The translations under genes and the position numbers were made by a program. From JAUASW01 sp036880965 (GTDB lineage: Bacteria > Pseudomonadota > Gammaproteobacteria > Burkholderiales > Burkholderiaceae_C), in the NCBI RefSeq assembly GCF_036880965.1, contig NZ_JBAJMV010000004.1, positions 481,305 to 545,304 on the forward strand: a DNA stretch of 64,000 nucleotides. The letters are read 5' to 3'. Positions 1-8,484 of the stretch are shown piece by piece. The notes beneath the pieces were generated by a model. The model did no database searches, had not been told where the DNA came from, and saw only the letters and a program-made list of their open reading frames with translations. How positions within the stretch are numbered: the first letter of the stretch is position 1; every line of letters begins with the position of its first letter.

Positions 1-325
1 GGCTCAAGGCCTCGACTTCGGCCAGCTTGGCCGTGCGGGCGATGGCCAGGGCGCGCTGCGTCTTCTCGCGCGCCGCGCTGCTGAAGTCGGTGAAATAGCT
101 CATCAGGCCTTCGGCCAGATGCAGCCAGGCGCCGATGGAGGAATGCGGATGCTGGAAGGCGAGCTGATGCAGCGTTGTCAGCTGGTCGCGCGCCTCGCTC
201 AACTGGCCGTGGCGAACCAGCGCGATGGCGCGCTGCGCCATCAGGCAGGCGCCCTGTACCGGGTTCAGGGCCGCAGCGATCTGCTGGTCCAGCGACTTGA
301 TCAGTCTCGATTGGGTCTGTTGCAT
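1..325 (-). CDS. Partial helical-repeat protein of unknown function (N-terminal part)
   Basis: This minus-strand reading frame starts at an ATG at 325 and runs off the left edge without a stop, giving about 108 residues. It opens MQQTQSRLIKSLDQ and is mostly alpha-helical, with the alternating Ala/Leu pattern of TPR-like repeats (for example LSEARDQLTTLHQLAF and REKTQRALAIARTAKLAEVE). No catalytic motif is visible. It lies just downstream of purC on the same strand with a 28-bp gap, so it could be co-transcribed. Function not recognised; helical-repeat scaffold or regulator fragment is an inference. Confidence 0.6.
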   Translation of the reverse strand, partial: MQQTQSRLIKSLDQQIAAALNPVQGACLMAQRAIALVRHGQLSEARDQLTTLHQLAFQHPHSSIGAWLHLAEGLMSYFTDFSSAAREKTQRALAIARTAKLAEVEALS

Positions 326-353
326 GAGCCCTCCCGTCGGCTCCGCCCGGACT

Positions 354-1250
354 TCAGCGTGTCAGTCGTTCAAGTGCTTCGCGGTACTTGGCCGCGGTCT
401 TGGCGATCACTTCTTGCGGCAGCGCCGGCGCCGGGGCCACCTTGCCCCAGGGCTGGCCGTTCACTTCAGCCTGCTCGAGCCAGTCGCGCAGGAACTGCTT
501 GTCAAAACTGGGCGGATTGCTGCCCACGGCATAGCTCTCAGCCGGCCAGTAGCGCGAGGAGTCGGGCGTCAGCACCTCGTCCATCAGGGTCAGGGTGCCA
601 TCGGCATCCAGGCCGAACTCGAACTTGGTGTCGGCAATGATGATGCCCTTGGAGCGCGCGATGTCGGCCGCGCGCTGGTAGAGCTGGATCGAAACGTCGC
701 GCACCTTCTCGGCCAACTCGGGGCCGATGATCTCGACGCAGCGGTCGAAGTCGATGTTCTCGTCGTGATCACCCATCTCGGCCTTGGTGGCCGGTGTGAA
801 GATGGGCTGCGGCAGCTTGGAGGCGTTCTGCAGGCCGGCTGGCAGCTCGACGCCACAAACGCGGCCGTTGCTCTTGTATTCGGCCCAGCCGCTGCCAGCC
901 AGGTAGCCGCGCACCACCGCTTCGATCGGCAGGGGCTTCAGGCGCTTGACCAGCATCGCCCGGCCCTGGACCTGCGACTTCTCGGCCTCGCTGACCACGG
1001 AGAGCGGATCGTCACCGGTCAGGTGATTCGGCACGATGCCTTCGAGCTTGTCGAACCAGAACAGCGCCATCTCGGTCAGCAAGGCGCCCTTGCCGGGAAT
1101 GGGCTCGCCCATGATCACGTCGTAGGCCGAGATGCGGTCGCTGGCGATCATCAGGATGCGGTCGCTGCCCACCGCATAGTTTTCGCGCACCTTGCCGCGG
1201 GCGATCAGGGGAAGCGAGGTCAGCGACGATTCAAGCAGGGCAGCGGTCAT
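354..1250 (-). CDS. purC: Phosphoribosylaminoimidazole-succinocarboxamide synthase (SAICAR synthase)
   Basis: This 298-residue protein catalyses the ATP-dependent joining of CAIR and aspartate in de novo purine synthesis in the cytoplasm. The N-terminal LIARGKVRENY and SDRISAYDVI segments and the later ADTKFEFG and LTPDSSRYWP segments are typical of PurC of the roughly 300-residue type. I chose the ATG at 1250 (MTAALLESS). An in-frame ATG at 1301 would add 17 residues that run into the upstream terminator hairpin and look unlike the family. It follows fba on the same strand, a grouping common in betaproteobacteria, but the fba terminator lies between them. Confidence 0.95.
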   Translation of the reverse strand: MTAALLESSLTSLPLIARGKVRENYAVGSDRILMIASDRISAYDVIMGEPIPGKGALLTEMALFWFDKLEGIVPNHLTGDDPLSVVSEAEKSQVQGRAMLVKRLKPLPIEAVVRGYLAGSGWAEYKSNGRVCGVELPAGLQNASKLPQPIFTPATKAEMGDHDENIDFDRCVEIIGPELAEKVRDVSIQLYQRAADIARSKGIIIADTKFEFGLDADGTLTLMDEVLTPDSSRYWPAESYAVGSNPPSFDKQFLRDWLEQAEVNGQPWGKVAPAPALPQEVIAKTAAKYREALERLTR

Positions 1251-1299
1251 GAGGGGCATCCAGGACGAAGCCGGCATTTTAGTCGGGCGAGCAACGGAC

Positions 1300-1336
1300 A
1301 AAAAAAGGCCCGCCAGCGAACTGCCGCTGGCGGGCC
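1300..1336 (-). terminator. Rho-independent terminator of fba
   Basis: A perfect 12-bp stem (ggcccgccagcg paired with cgctggcgggcc, 1307-1336) with a 6-base loop is followed on the minus strand by seven T residues (1300-1306). It lies 62 bp past the fba stop and just before purC, so it should end fba transcripts. Confidence 0.9.
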
Positions 1337-1397
1337 AATGCGTTCCTAACCTTTGATGACGGTAGACGCTTGTGGAGTGATGGTTGCAGGGCCCGGC

Positions 1398-2462
1398 TTA
1401 CTGCACGACCTGGGCCAGTTCGCCGCGCGCATAGGCGGCGGCAATGTCGACGAGGCTGCGCGCCTGGATCTTGCCGGCCTGGCCTTCGCAGCCGAATTCC
1501 ATGTAGCGCTGCTTGCAGACCAGCTTGGCCGCTTCGCGCGCGGGCTTCAGCCATTCGCGGGCATCGAATTTGTCGGGGTTCTCGAACAGGAACTTGCGCA
1601 CGGCGCCGGTCATCGCCAGGCGGATGTCGGTGTCGATGTTGATCTTGCGCACGCCATGCTTGATGGCTTCCTGGATCTCTTCGACCGGCACGCCGAAGGT
1701 TTCCTTCATCTTGCCGCCGTACTGGTTGATGATGGCCAGCAGCTCCTGCGGCACGCTGGACGAGCCATGCATCACCAGGTGGGTGTTGGGGATGCGCTTG
1801 TGGATTTCCTTGACGCGGCTGATGGCCAGGATGTCGCCGGTGGGCTTGCGCGAGAACTTGTAGGCGCCATGGCTGGTGCCGATGGCAATGGCCAGCGCAT
1901 CCAGCTGCGTGGCCTTGACGAAGGTGGCCGCCTCTTCCGGGTCGGTCAGCATCTGGCTGTGGTCCAGCTTGCCGACGGCGCCGATGCCGTCTTCCTCGCC
2001 GGCATCACCGGTTTCGAGGTTGCCCAGGCAGCCGAGCTCGCCCTCGACCGTCACGCCCACCTTGTGCGACATCTCCACCACGCGGCGGGTCACGTCGACG
2101 TTGTATTCAAAGGAGGCCGGCGTCTTGCCGTCGTCCATCAGCGAGCCGTCCATCATCACCGAGCCAAAGCCCAGGTTGATGGCGCCTTCGCAGACCTTGG
2201 GGCTGGTGCCGTGGTCCTGGTGCATCACCAGCGGGATGTGCGGATAGGCTTCGACGGCGGCCTGGATCAGGTGCTTGATGAAGCTCTCGCCAGCGTATTT
2301 GCGGGCGCCGGCCGAGGCCTGCAGGATCACCGGTGCGCCGACCTCGTCGGCAGCGGCCATCACGGCCTGGACCTGCTCGAGGTTGTTCACATTGAAGGCT
2401 GGAATGCCGTAGCCATGTTCGGCCGCGTGGTCCAGCAGCTGTCGCATCGAGACAAGTGCCAT
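1398..2462 (-). CDS. fba: Class II fructose-1,6-bisphosphate aldolase
   Basis: This 354-residue zinc-dependent aldolase interconverts fructose-1,6-bisphosphate with glyceraldehyde-3-phosphate and dihydroxyacetone phosphate. The metal-binding HQDHG motif, the GFGSVMMDGS segment, EGELGCLG, the second metal site near LVMHGSSSVP and the NIDTD strand are all present. The family is the long class II type found in proteobacteria with a Calvin-cycle-like aldolase. Start at 2462 (MALVSMRQLLDHA) gives the usual family N-terminus; the frame stays open upstream to 2810 but that extension is not aldolase-like. It diverges from the plus-strand ATPase gene at 2644 across 181 bp. Confidence 0.96.
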   Translation of the reverse strand: MALVSMRQLLDHAAEHGYGIPAFNVNNLEQVQAVMAAADEVGAPVILQASAGARKYAGESFIKHLIQAAVEAYPHIPLVMHQDHGTSPKVCEGAINLGFGSVMMDGSLMDDGKTPASFEYNVDVTRRVVEMSHKVGVTVEGELGCLGNLETGDAGEEDGIGAVGKLDHSQMLTDPEEAATFVKATQLDALAIAIGTSHGAYKFSRKPTGDILAISRVKEIHKRIPNTHLVMHGSSSVPQELLAIINQYGGKMKETFGVPVEEIQEAIKHGVRKINIDTDIRLAMTGAVRKFLFENPDKFDAREWLKPAREAAKLVCKQRYMEFGCEGQAGKIQARSLVDIAAAYARGELAQVVQ

Positions 2463-2643
2463 GATGAAAAGTCCCCAGATGGTTTGAAATTCCTGCAGGC
2501 GCAGCTTCGCATGTAACCACGCCGTAACTCGTCGCATTCTAGCTGGGCGACCTTCGCCCGAAGTCGGCCCCCACCCCCGCATCCGGACGCCCAGCAAGTT
2601 CGCCTTGCGCAAGACCCGGCCCCCCGGGTAGGCTCTCGCACTC

Positions 2644-3666
2644 ATGACCGTGCGCCTCTCGATAGACCAGATGACCCTGTGGATCACCGCCGCCGCGCGT
2701 GAGCATTCACTGGACCTGGCTGACCATGTCGTCGAGAAGACCGGTGCCAGCCGCCGCTCGGCGCTCTCGGCCCTGCGCCGCCTGGGCGAGGCCAACTGGC
2801 TGACCCGCACGGGCTCGCGCAGCCGGCCGGTCTACGGCCCCGGTACGCTGCGCCAGGTGGCCCGCAGCTACACGCTCCACGGCCTGCAGGAAGACCTGCC
2901 CTGGCAGCGCGACTTCGCGCCCAATTTCGAATTCCCGCGCCATGTCACACGGATGATCCAGCATGCCTTCACCGAGCTGGTGAACAATGCGGCCGACCAC
3001 AGCGGCGGCAGCAGCGTGACCGTGTCGCTGCGCCAGACGCCAACGCACGCGCAATTGCTGGTCTCGGACGATGGCTGCGGCGTGTTCGACAAGATCTGCA
3101 CCACCTTCGACCTCGCCGACGCCCAGCATGCAATGCTGGAGCTGTCCAAGGGCCGCCTGACCAGCCAGCCCGAGCAGCACACTGGCCGCGGCCTGTTCTT
3201 CAGCTCGCAATTGGCCGATGTGTTCGACATCCACGCCAATGGCACCGCCTTCCAGCGCCGCGCCTGGGAAAGCTCGGGCTGGACCAAGGGCCGGCCGCTG
3301 CCGCGCCAGGGCAGCTCGATCTACATGGCGATATCGCTCGACACCACGCGCACACTGGACCAGGTGATGGAGGCCTGGAGCATGGCCGGCGACGGCATCG
3401 AGTTCGACCAGACCAAGGTCAGCCTGAAGCTCCTGGCTGGCGAAGGTCAGGCGCTCGATTCACGCGCACAAGCCCGGCGCGTGGCGGCGCGGCTGCCCAC
3501 CTTCCGGCGCGTCGAAGTCGCGTTTGACGGCGTGCAGGATGTCGGCCACGGCTTCGTGGATGAATTGTTCCGCGTCTTCGCCCGAGCGCACCCCGAAGTC
3601 GAGCTGGTCGCCACCGGCGCCAATGCCCGCATCAAGGCACTGATCGAAAGCGCGCGCCGCGGCTGA
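2644..3666 (+). CDS. HTH / histidine-kinase-like ATPase / STAS-like three-domain regulator
   Basis: The 340-residue protein appears to combine three modules. Residues about 1-75 look like a winged-helix DNA-binding region (GASRRSALSALRRL). Residues about 95-240 are a GHKL-type ATPase: N-box ELVNNAADHS around residue 111, G1 box DDGCG around 142, and G2 box HTGRGLFF around 179. Residues about 260-340 resemble a STAS-like DUF4325 domain, ending near ELVATGANARIKAL. There is no phospho-accepting histidine domain, so it is not an ordinary sensor kinase. The ATPase plus STAS-like pair recalls anti-sigma/anti-anti-sigma parts in one chain, here with a DNA-binding head. It is a lone gene between minus-strand genes. 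Function is inferred from domains only. Confidence 0.8.
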   Translation: MTVRLSIDQMTLWITAAAREHSLDLADHVVEKTGASRRSALSALRRLGEANWLTRTGSRSRPVYGPGTLRQVARSYTLHGLQEDLPWQRDFAPNFEFPRHVTRMIQHAFTELVNNAADHSGGSSVTVSLRQTPTHAQLLVSDDGCGVFDKICTTFDLADAQHAMLELSKGRLTSQPEQHTGRGLFFSSQLADVFDIHANGTAFQRRAWESSGWTKGRPLPRQGSSIYMAISLDTTRTLDQVMEAWSMAGDGIEFDQTKVSLKLLAGEGQALDSRAQARRVAARLPTFRRVEVAFDGVQDVGHGFVDELFRVFARAHPEVELVATGANARIKALIESARRG

Positions 3667-3676
3667 AGGCGGCCGC

Positions 3677-4453
3677 TCAGAGATCGCTGTCGATCAAGGC
3701 GCGGATCGCCGCCCGCTTCACTTGCAAGGCCTTGTTGATGCGCGGCAGCACGTCCGCGAGGGCTTGCCCGTGGCCCACAGCAAAATGCACCGCCTCCAGC
3801 GCCAGCGGCGTAGGCTGCACGGCCAGCGTTGCCGAGAGGCCGGTGAGCTCGCGGGCCCGCCGCTCCAGCAGCCAGGGGTCGGGGCTGCGGTGCGAGCCCA
3901 GCGCCATGTCGCAGCGGCCAGCCATCAACATGCGCAGCCGCGCGCCGAGGTCACCGTCCACATACTCGACCTTGAACAGCTTGCCCTTCACCGCATCGAA
4001 GCTGCCGCCGTAGCTGATGCCGCGCGAGATGCAGACCGTGCGCTCGCGCAGGTCATCAAGGCTGTGGAAGTCCAGCGCCTGGTCGCGCCGCACCAGCATC
4101 CAGACATGGTTGTCGAACACCGGCGCACTGAAGGCGAACTGCTCCTCGCGCGGCTTGGTGCGCGCCATGCCGAACGCCAGCGCCTGGCCCCGCTCGGCCA
4201 GCACCAGCACCCGCGCCCAGGGGGCCTGCAGGATCTGCCATTCAATGCCTGCCGCCTCGCCGATCAACTGCAGCAAGGGCACAACGAAGGGGCGCGAACT
4301 GTTTTCGCCAATGGCCACCGGCACGCGCAGAGGCTCAGCAGCGCAGGCAGTCGGCGGCGGGAGCAGGCCCAGAGCCAGGGGGCCAAGGCCAAGCAGCCAA
4401 CGACGACGTTGGAGGCTCTCGGGTCCTGACATGCCGGCGTCCATCGGGCTCAT
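3677..4453 (-). CDS. Periplasmic solute-binding protein (family 3 type)
   Basis: The 258-residue protein begins with an Arg-rich segment (QRRRWLLGLG) and a hydrophobic core ending near TACAAEP, so it is probably exported. The mature part has the bilobed family 3 pattern: a lobe-1 start LRVPVAIGENSSRPF, a hinge region with FAFSAPVFDNHVWMLV, and SLDDLRERTVCISRGISYGG. No permease or ATPase gene is adjacent. The start at 4453 is the first of three in-frame ATGs (4453, 4444, 4432). It lies 26 bp after the pyk stop on the same strand, so it may be co-transcribed with pyk. The ligand is unknown. Confidence 0.8.
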   Translation of the reverse strand: MSPMDAGMSGPESLQRRRWLLGLGPLALGLLPPPTACAAEPLRVPVAIGENSSRPFVVPLLQLIGEAAGIEWQILQAPWARVLVLAERGQALAFGMARTKPREEQFAFSAPVFDNHVWMLVRRDQALDFHSLDDLRERTVCISRGISYGGSFDAVKGKLFKVEYVDGDLGARLRMLMAGRCDMALGSHRSPDPWLLERRARELTGLSATLAVQPTPLALEAVHFAVGHGQALADVLPRINKALQVKRAAIRALIDSDL

Positions 4454-4479
4454 CCGGCCCCAGGATAACGCCGCCCGCT

Positions 4480-5910
4480 TCAGCCGACTCGGCAGACCTT
4501 CAGCATATTGGTGCCGCCGGGGTAGCCCATCGGTTCGCCGCAGGTGATGGCATACGTGTCGCCGGGCATCAGCACGCCGCGGTCCACGAGTATCTTCTCG
4601 GCCGCTGCGAGGGCGGCGTCGCGGTCGTCGAACTTGGGCATCACCAGCGGCTGCACATTGCGGTACAGCGTCATCTTGCGCTGGCTGACCACGCTGGTGG
4701 TCAGCGCAAAGATCGGCACCTGGATGCGGTGACGGCTCATCCAAAGCGCCGTCGAGCCCGACTCGGTCAGCGCCACGATGGCCTTGCAGCCCAGGTGATA
4801 GGCGGTGAACAGCGCGCCCATGGCGATGGACTGGTCGATGCGACCGAACTGGCGGCCAGCGAAGTCGGTGTCCAGGCTGACGAACTCGGCCCGCTCGGCT
4901 TCCAGGGCAATCGCGGCCATCTGTTCGATGGTCTCGACCGGGAACTTGCCGGCCGCGGTTTCGGCGCTGAGCATCACGGCATCGGTGCCGTCCAGCACGG
5001 CGTTGGCCACGTCCGAGACTTCGGCGCGGGTGGGCACCGGGTTCACGATCATCGACTCCATCATCTGGGTCGCGGTGATCGCCACCTTGTCCAGCTCGCG
5101 GGCCATCTTGATCATGCGCTTCTGCAGTGCCGGCACGGCCGCGTTGCCGACTTCAACCGCCAGATCGCCACGCGCCACCATGATCCCGTCGCTGGCCTTC
5201 AAGATGGCCTCCAGGTGCGGAATGGCTTCGTAGCGCTCGATCTTGGCGATCATGGCCGGCTTGTGGCGATAGGGCTCGCCGGCCACATTGGCCAGCTGGC
5301 GCGCCATCTCCATGTCGGTCGCGTTCTTGGGGAAGCTCACCGCAAGGTATTCGCACTGGAAGGACATCGCGGTCTTGATGTCTTCCATGTCCTTGCCTGT
5401 CAGGGCCGGAGCGGTCAGGCCACCGCCCTGCTTGTTGATGCCCTTGTTGTTGCTCAGCTCGCCACCGACCTTGACGATGGTGTGCACCGCCGCGCCGCGC
5501 ACGGCCTCGACCGTCAGCACCAGCAGGCCGTCGTTCAGGAGCAGCGTGTCGCCCGGCTTCACGTCGCGCGGCAGCTCCTTGTAGTCCAGGCCCACGGCCT
5601 GCTCGTTGCCGAGCTCGGTACGGTCGGCATCCAGGATGAAGGGCGTGCCATTGACCAGCTCGATCTTGCCGTTCTCGAACTTGCCGACGCGGATCTTGGG
5701 GCCTTGCAGGTCCGCCATGATGGCCACCGACTTGCCGGCCGCTTCAGCCGCCTCACGCACCATGCGGGCGCGATCGATATGGTCCTGTGCCTTGCCATGC
5801 GAGAAGTTCAAGCGCACCACATCGACGCCGGCGCGGATCATGCGCTCCAGGATCTCGGGTGAGTTGGATGCCGGGCCCAGGGTGGCGACGATCTTGGTGG
5901 CACGGGTCAT
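4480..5910 (-). CDS. pyk: Pyruvate kinase
   Basis: This 476-residue enzyme converts phosphoenolpyruvate and ADP to pyruvate and ATP. The start TKIVATLGPAS, DVVRLNFSHG, the catalytic MIAKIER strand, MVARGDLAVEVG, and ITATQMMESMI are intact, followed by a C-terminal regulatory domain (TESGSTALWMSRHR). Length matches the bacterial family. It shares a strand with maeB upstream and the binding-protein gene downstream. Confidence 0.97.
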   Translation of the reverse strand: MTRATKIVATLGPASNSPEILERMIRAGVDVVRLNFSHGKAQDHIDRARMVREAAEAAGKSVAIMADLQGPKIRVGKFENGKIELVNGTPFILDADRTELGNEQAVGLDYKELPRDVKPGDTLLLNDGLLVLTVEAVRGAAVHTIVKVGGELSNNKGINKQGGGLTAPALTGKDMEDIKTAMSFQCEYLAVSFPKNATDMEMARQLANVAGEPYRHKPAMIAKIERYEAIPHLEAILKASDGIMVARGDLAVEVGNAAVPALQKRMIKMARELDKVAITATQMMESMIVNPVPTRAEVSDVANAVLDGTDAVMLSAETAAGKFPVETIEQMAAIALEAERAEFVSLDTDFAGRQFGRIDQSIAMGALFTAYHLGCKAIVALTESGSTALWMSRHRIQVPIFALTTSVVSQRKMTLYRNVQPLVMPKFDDRDAALAAAEKILVDRGVLMPGDTYAITCGEPMGYPGGTNMLKVCRVG

Positions 5911-6004
5911 GGGGCTTGTCTCGCTGAAATTTAGTTACAGACGGCTGATTATGGGCCGCTGCGGGCCCATGATCGGTTCCATCGAGTTACCAAATCAAGC
6001 CCAA

Positions 6005-8320
6005 TCAAGCTGTCGCTTTCCCTGCTCGCACATCGGCAACCGCCAGGGCCGTCATGTTGACGATGCGGCGCACCGTGGCCGAAGGCGTCAGGATATGCAC
6101 CGGCGCTGCTGCGCCCAAGAGGATCGGGCCGACGGTCACGCCGTTGCCGGCGCTGATCTTCAGGACATTGAAGAGGATGTTGGCCGAATCCAGGGTCGGC
6201 AGCACCAGCAGGTTGGCCGAGCCCTTCAGCGTGCTGTCGGGCAGGAAGGTCTCTCGCACGCTTTCCGAGAGCGCCGCGTCCCCATGCATCTCGCCATCGC
6301 TTTCGATTTCCGGATGGGCCGCCGCGAACAGCTCATGCGCCCGGCGCATCTTCACGGCCGAGGGCCGCTTGCTGGAACCGAACATCGAGTGCGAGACAAA
6401 GGCCAGCTTCGGCGGCAGGCCGAAGCGCTGCACCTCCTCGGCCGCCATCGCGGCGATCTCGGCGAGTTGTTCGGCGTCGGGGCAGTCGTTGACGAAGGTG
6501 TCGGCGAGGAACAGCGTTTGCGACTCCAGCATCACCGCGTTCATCGTGGCGAAGCAATGCGCATCCTTGCGCAGGCCGATCAGGTCGTTGACATGCTCCA
6601 GATGCGAGTCGAAGCGTCCGACCATGCCGCAGATCATGGCGTCGGCATCGCCGAGCTTGATCGCCAGCGCGCCGATGGTGGTGTTGGAGCGGCGCACCGC
6701 AGCCTTGGCCATCTCGGGCGTGAAGCCGCGGCGGCCCATGGCCTGGTGATAGGCCTCCCAGTATTGGCGGAAGCGGCTGTCGTTCTCGGGGTCGATCACC
6801 GCCACGTCCTCGCCCAGCTTCAGGCGCAGGCCGGCGCGCTGGATGCGCATCGCTATCACCTCGGGCCGGCCGATCAGCGTGGGCTTGCACAGGCCTTCGT
6901 CCAGCGCGACTTGCACCGCACGCAGCACGCGCTCGTCTTCGCCTTCCGAATAGATCACCCGCGCCGGGTGGGCCTTGGCAGCCGCGAACACCGGGCGCAT
7001 GAACATGCCGGTCTGATAGACGAAACGCTCCAGCGACTGGCGATAGGCCTCCAGGTCGGCAATCGGGCGCAGCGCGACGCCGGACTCGGCGGCCGCCTTG
7101 GCAACGGCCGGCGCAATGCGCAGGATCAGACGGGCGTCGAAGGGCTTGGGAATCAGGTAGTCCGGGCCGAAGGCAAGCTCTTGCCCGGCATATGCGGCCG
7201 CCACTTCGTCGCTCGTCTCCGCCTTGGCCAGCGCCGCGATCTCGCGCACGCAGGCCAGCTTCATCTCTTCAGTGATCTTGCTGGCGCCGCAGTCCAGTGC
7301 GCCGCGGAAGATATAGGGGAAGCAAAGGACGTTGTTGACCTGGTTCGGATAGTCCGAGCGGCCGGTGGCGATGATGCAGTCCGGCCGCACGGCCTTGGCC
7401 AGCTCAGGCCGGATCTCCGGCTCCGGGTTGGCCAGCGCAAGGATGATGGGCTGCGGTCCCATGGTCTTGACCATCTCGGCGGTCAACACACCAGCGGCCG
7501 AGCAGCCGAGGAACACATCAGCGCCGCTGATCACGTCGGCCAGCGTCTTGGCATCGGTCTTCTGGCAATAGCGCTGCTTGCTCTCATCGAGCTTGCCGTT
7601 TTGAAAGTCCTCGCGTCCCTCGCGGATCACGCCCTTGGAGTCGCAGACGAAGACGTTATCGCGCCGCACTCCGAGGCCCACCATCACGTCAAGGCAGGCA
7701 ATCGCCGCCGCGCCCGCACCCGAGGCGACGAGCTTGACCTTGGCGATTTCCTTGCCCACCAGCTCCAGGCCGTTCAGCAAGGCCGCGCTGGAGATGATGG
7801 CCGTGCCATGCTGATCGTCGTGGAAGACCGGGATGTTCATCCGCTCCTTCAGCTTCTTCTCGATGTAGAAGCATTCAGGCGCCTTGATGTCCTCGAGGTT
7901 CACACCGCCGAGCGTGGGCTCCATGGCCGCGATGATGTCCACCAGCTTGTCCGGGTCGCGCTCGGCCAGTTCGATGTCGAACACATCGATGCCGGCGAAC
8001 TTCTTGAACAGGCAGCCCTTGCCTTCCATCACCGGCTTGGCGGCCAGCGGGCCGATATCACCCAGGCCCAGCACGGCCGTGCCATTGGTGATCACGCCAA
8101 CGAGGTTGCCACGCGAGGTGTAGTCGGCCGCGAGGGTCGGGTCTTTCTCGATGTCCAGGCAGGGATAGGCCACGCCCGGCGAATAGGCCAGCGACAGGTC
8201 GCGCTGGTTGGAGAGCGCCTTGGTCGGCGTGACCGCGATCTTGCCGCGCGTGGGACTGCGGTGATATTCGAGTGCAGCTTCACGCAGGGCGGCTTCGGCC
8301 GGCGACAAGGGCTGGGTCAT
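6005..8320 (-). CDS. maeB: NADP-dependent malic enzyme with fused phosphotransacetylase-like domain
   Basis: At 771 residues this is the long MaeB type. Residues about 1-430 form the malic enzyme, with SPGVAYPCLDI, NGTAVLGLGDIG, FHDDQHGTAI and a Rossmann segment VASGAGAAAIACLD. Residues about 440-771 resemble phosphate acetyltransferase and probably act as an acetyl-CoA-sensing regulatory domain, as in E. coli MaeB. It decarboxylates malate to pyruvate and NADPH. It sits between pgk and pyk, genes that are close neighbours in many betaproteobacteria, linking gluconeogenic and glycolytic carbon flow. Confidence 0.95.
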   Translation of the reverse strand: MTQPLSPAEAALREAALEYHRSPTRGKIAVTPTKALSNQRDLSLAYSPGVAYPCLDIEKDPTLAADYTSRGNLVGVITNGTAVLGLGDIGPLAAKPVMEGKGCLFKKFAGIDVFDIELAERDPDKLVDIIAAMEPTLGGVNLEDIKAPECFYIEKKLKERMNIPVFHDDQHGTAIISSAALLNGLELVGKEIAKVKLVASGAGAAAIACLDVMVGLGVRRDNVFVCDSKGVIREGREDFQNGKLDESKQRYCQKTDAKTLADVISGADVFLGCSAAGVLTAEMVKTMGPQPIILALANPEPEIRPELAKAVRPDCIIATGRSDYPNQVNNVLCFPYIFRGALDCGASKITEEMKLACVREIAALAKAETSDEVAAAYAGQELAFGPDYLIPKPFDARLILRIAPAVAKAAAESGVALRPIADLEAYRQSLERFVYQTGMFMRPVFAAAKAHPARVIYSEGEDERVLRAVQVALDEGLCKPTLIGRPEVIAMRIQRAGLRLKLGEDVAVIDPENDSRFRQYWEAYHQAMGRRGFTPEMAKAAVRRSNTTIGALAIKLGDADAMICGMVGRFDSHLEHVNDLIGLRKDAHCFATMNAVMLESQTLFLADTFVNDCPDAEQLAEIAAMAAEEVQRFGLPPKLAFVSHSMFGSSKRPSAVKMRRAHELFAAAHPEIESDGEMHGDAALSESVRETFLPDSTLKGSANLLVLPTLDSANILFNVLKISAGNGVTVGPILLGAAAPVHILTPSATVRRIVNMTALAVADVRAGKATA

Positions 8321-8442
8321 GGGGCGGTCTCCTGCTGGACTTCTTTTCGAGGGTCGGACAGGTTAGCGCCGAACCTCCAACTGTCCAATGCCGGCCCCTT
8401 TGGCCCTCATGCAAGAAACGCAACAAGCCTTCATCAAAAGAA

Positions 8443-8465
8443 AAGGGACCCTTGCCGGGCCCCTT
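8443..8465 (-). terminator. Rho-independent terminator of pgk
   Basis: On the minus strand a 9-bp stem (one G-T pair), 8443-8465 with a 5-base loop, is followed by a T-rich run (ttttctttt). It lies just past the pgk stop and upstream of maeB. Confidence 0.75.
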
Positions 8466-8484
8466 CAGCTGCGAGCGGGTTCGC

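Noticed and set aside
1251..1301. Longer purC start at 1301
   Set aside because: The added 17 residues overlap the fba terminator region and do not resemble PurC N-termini.
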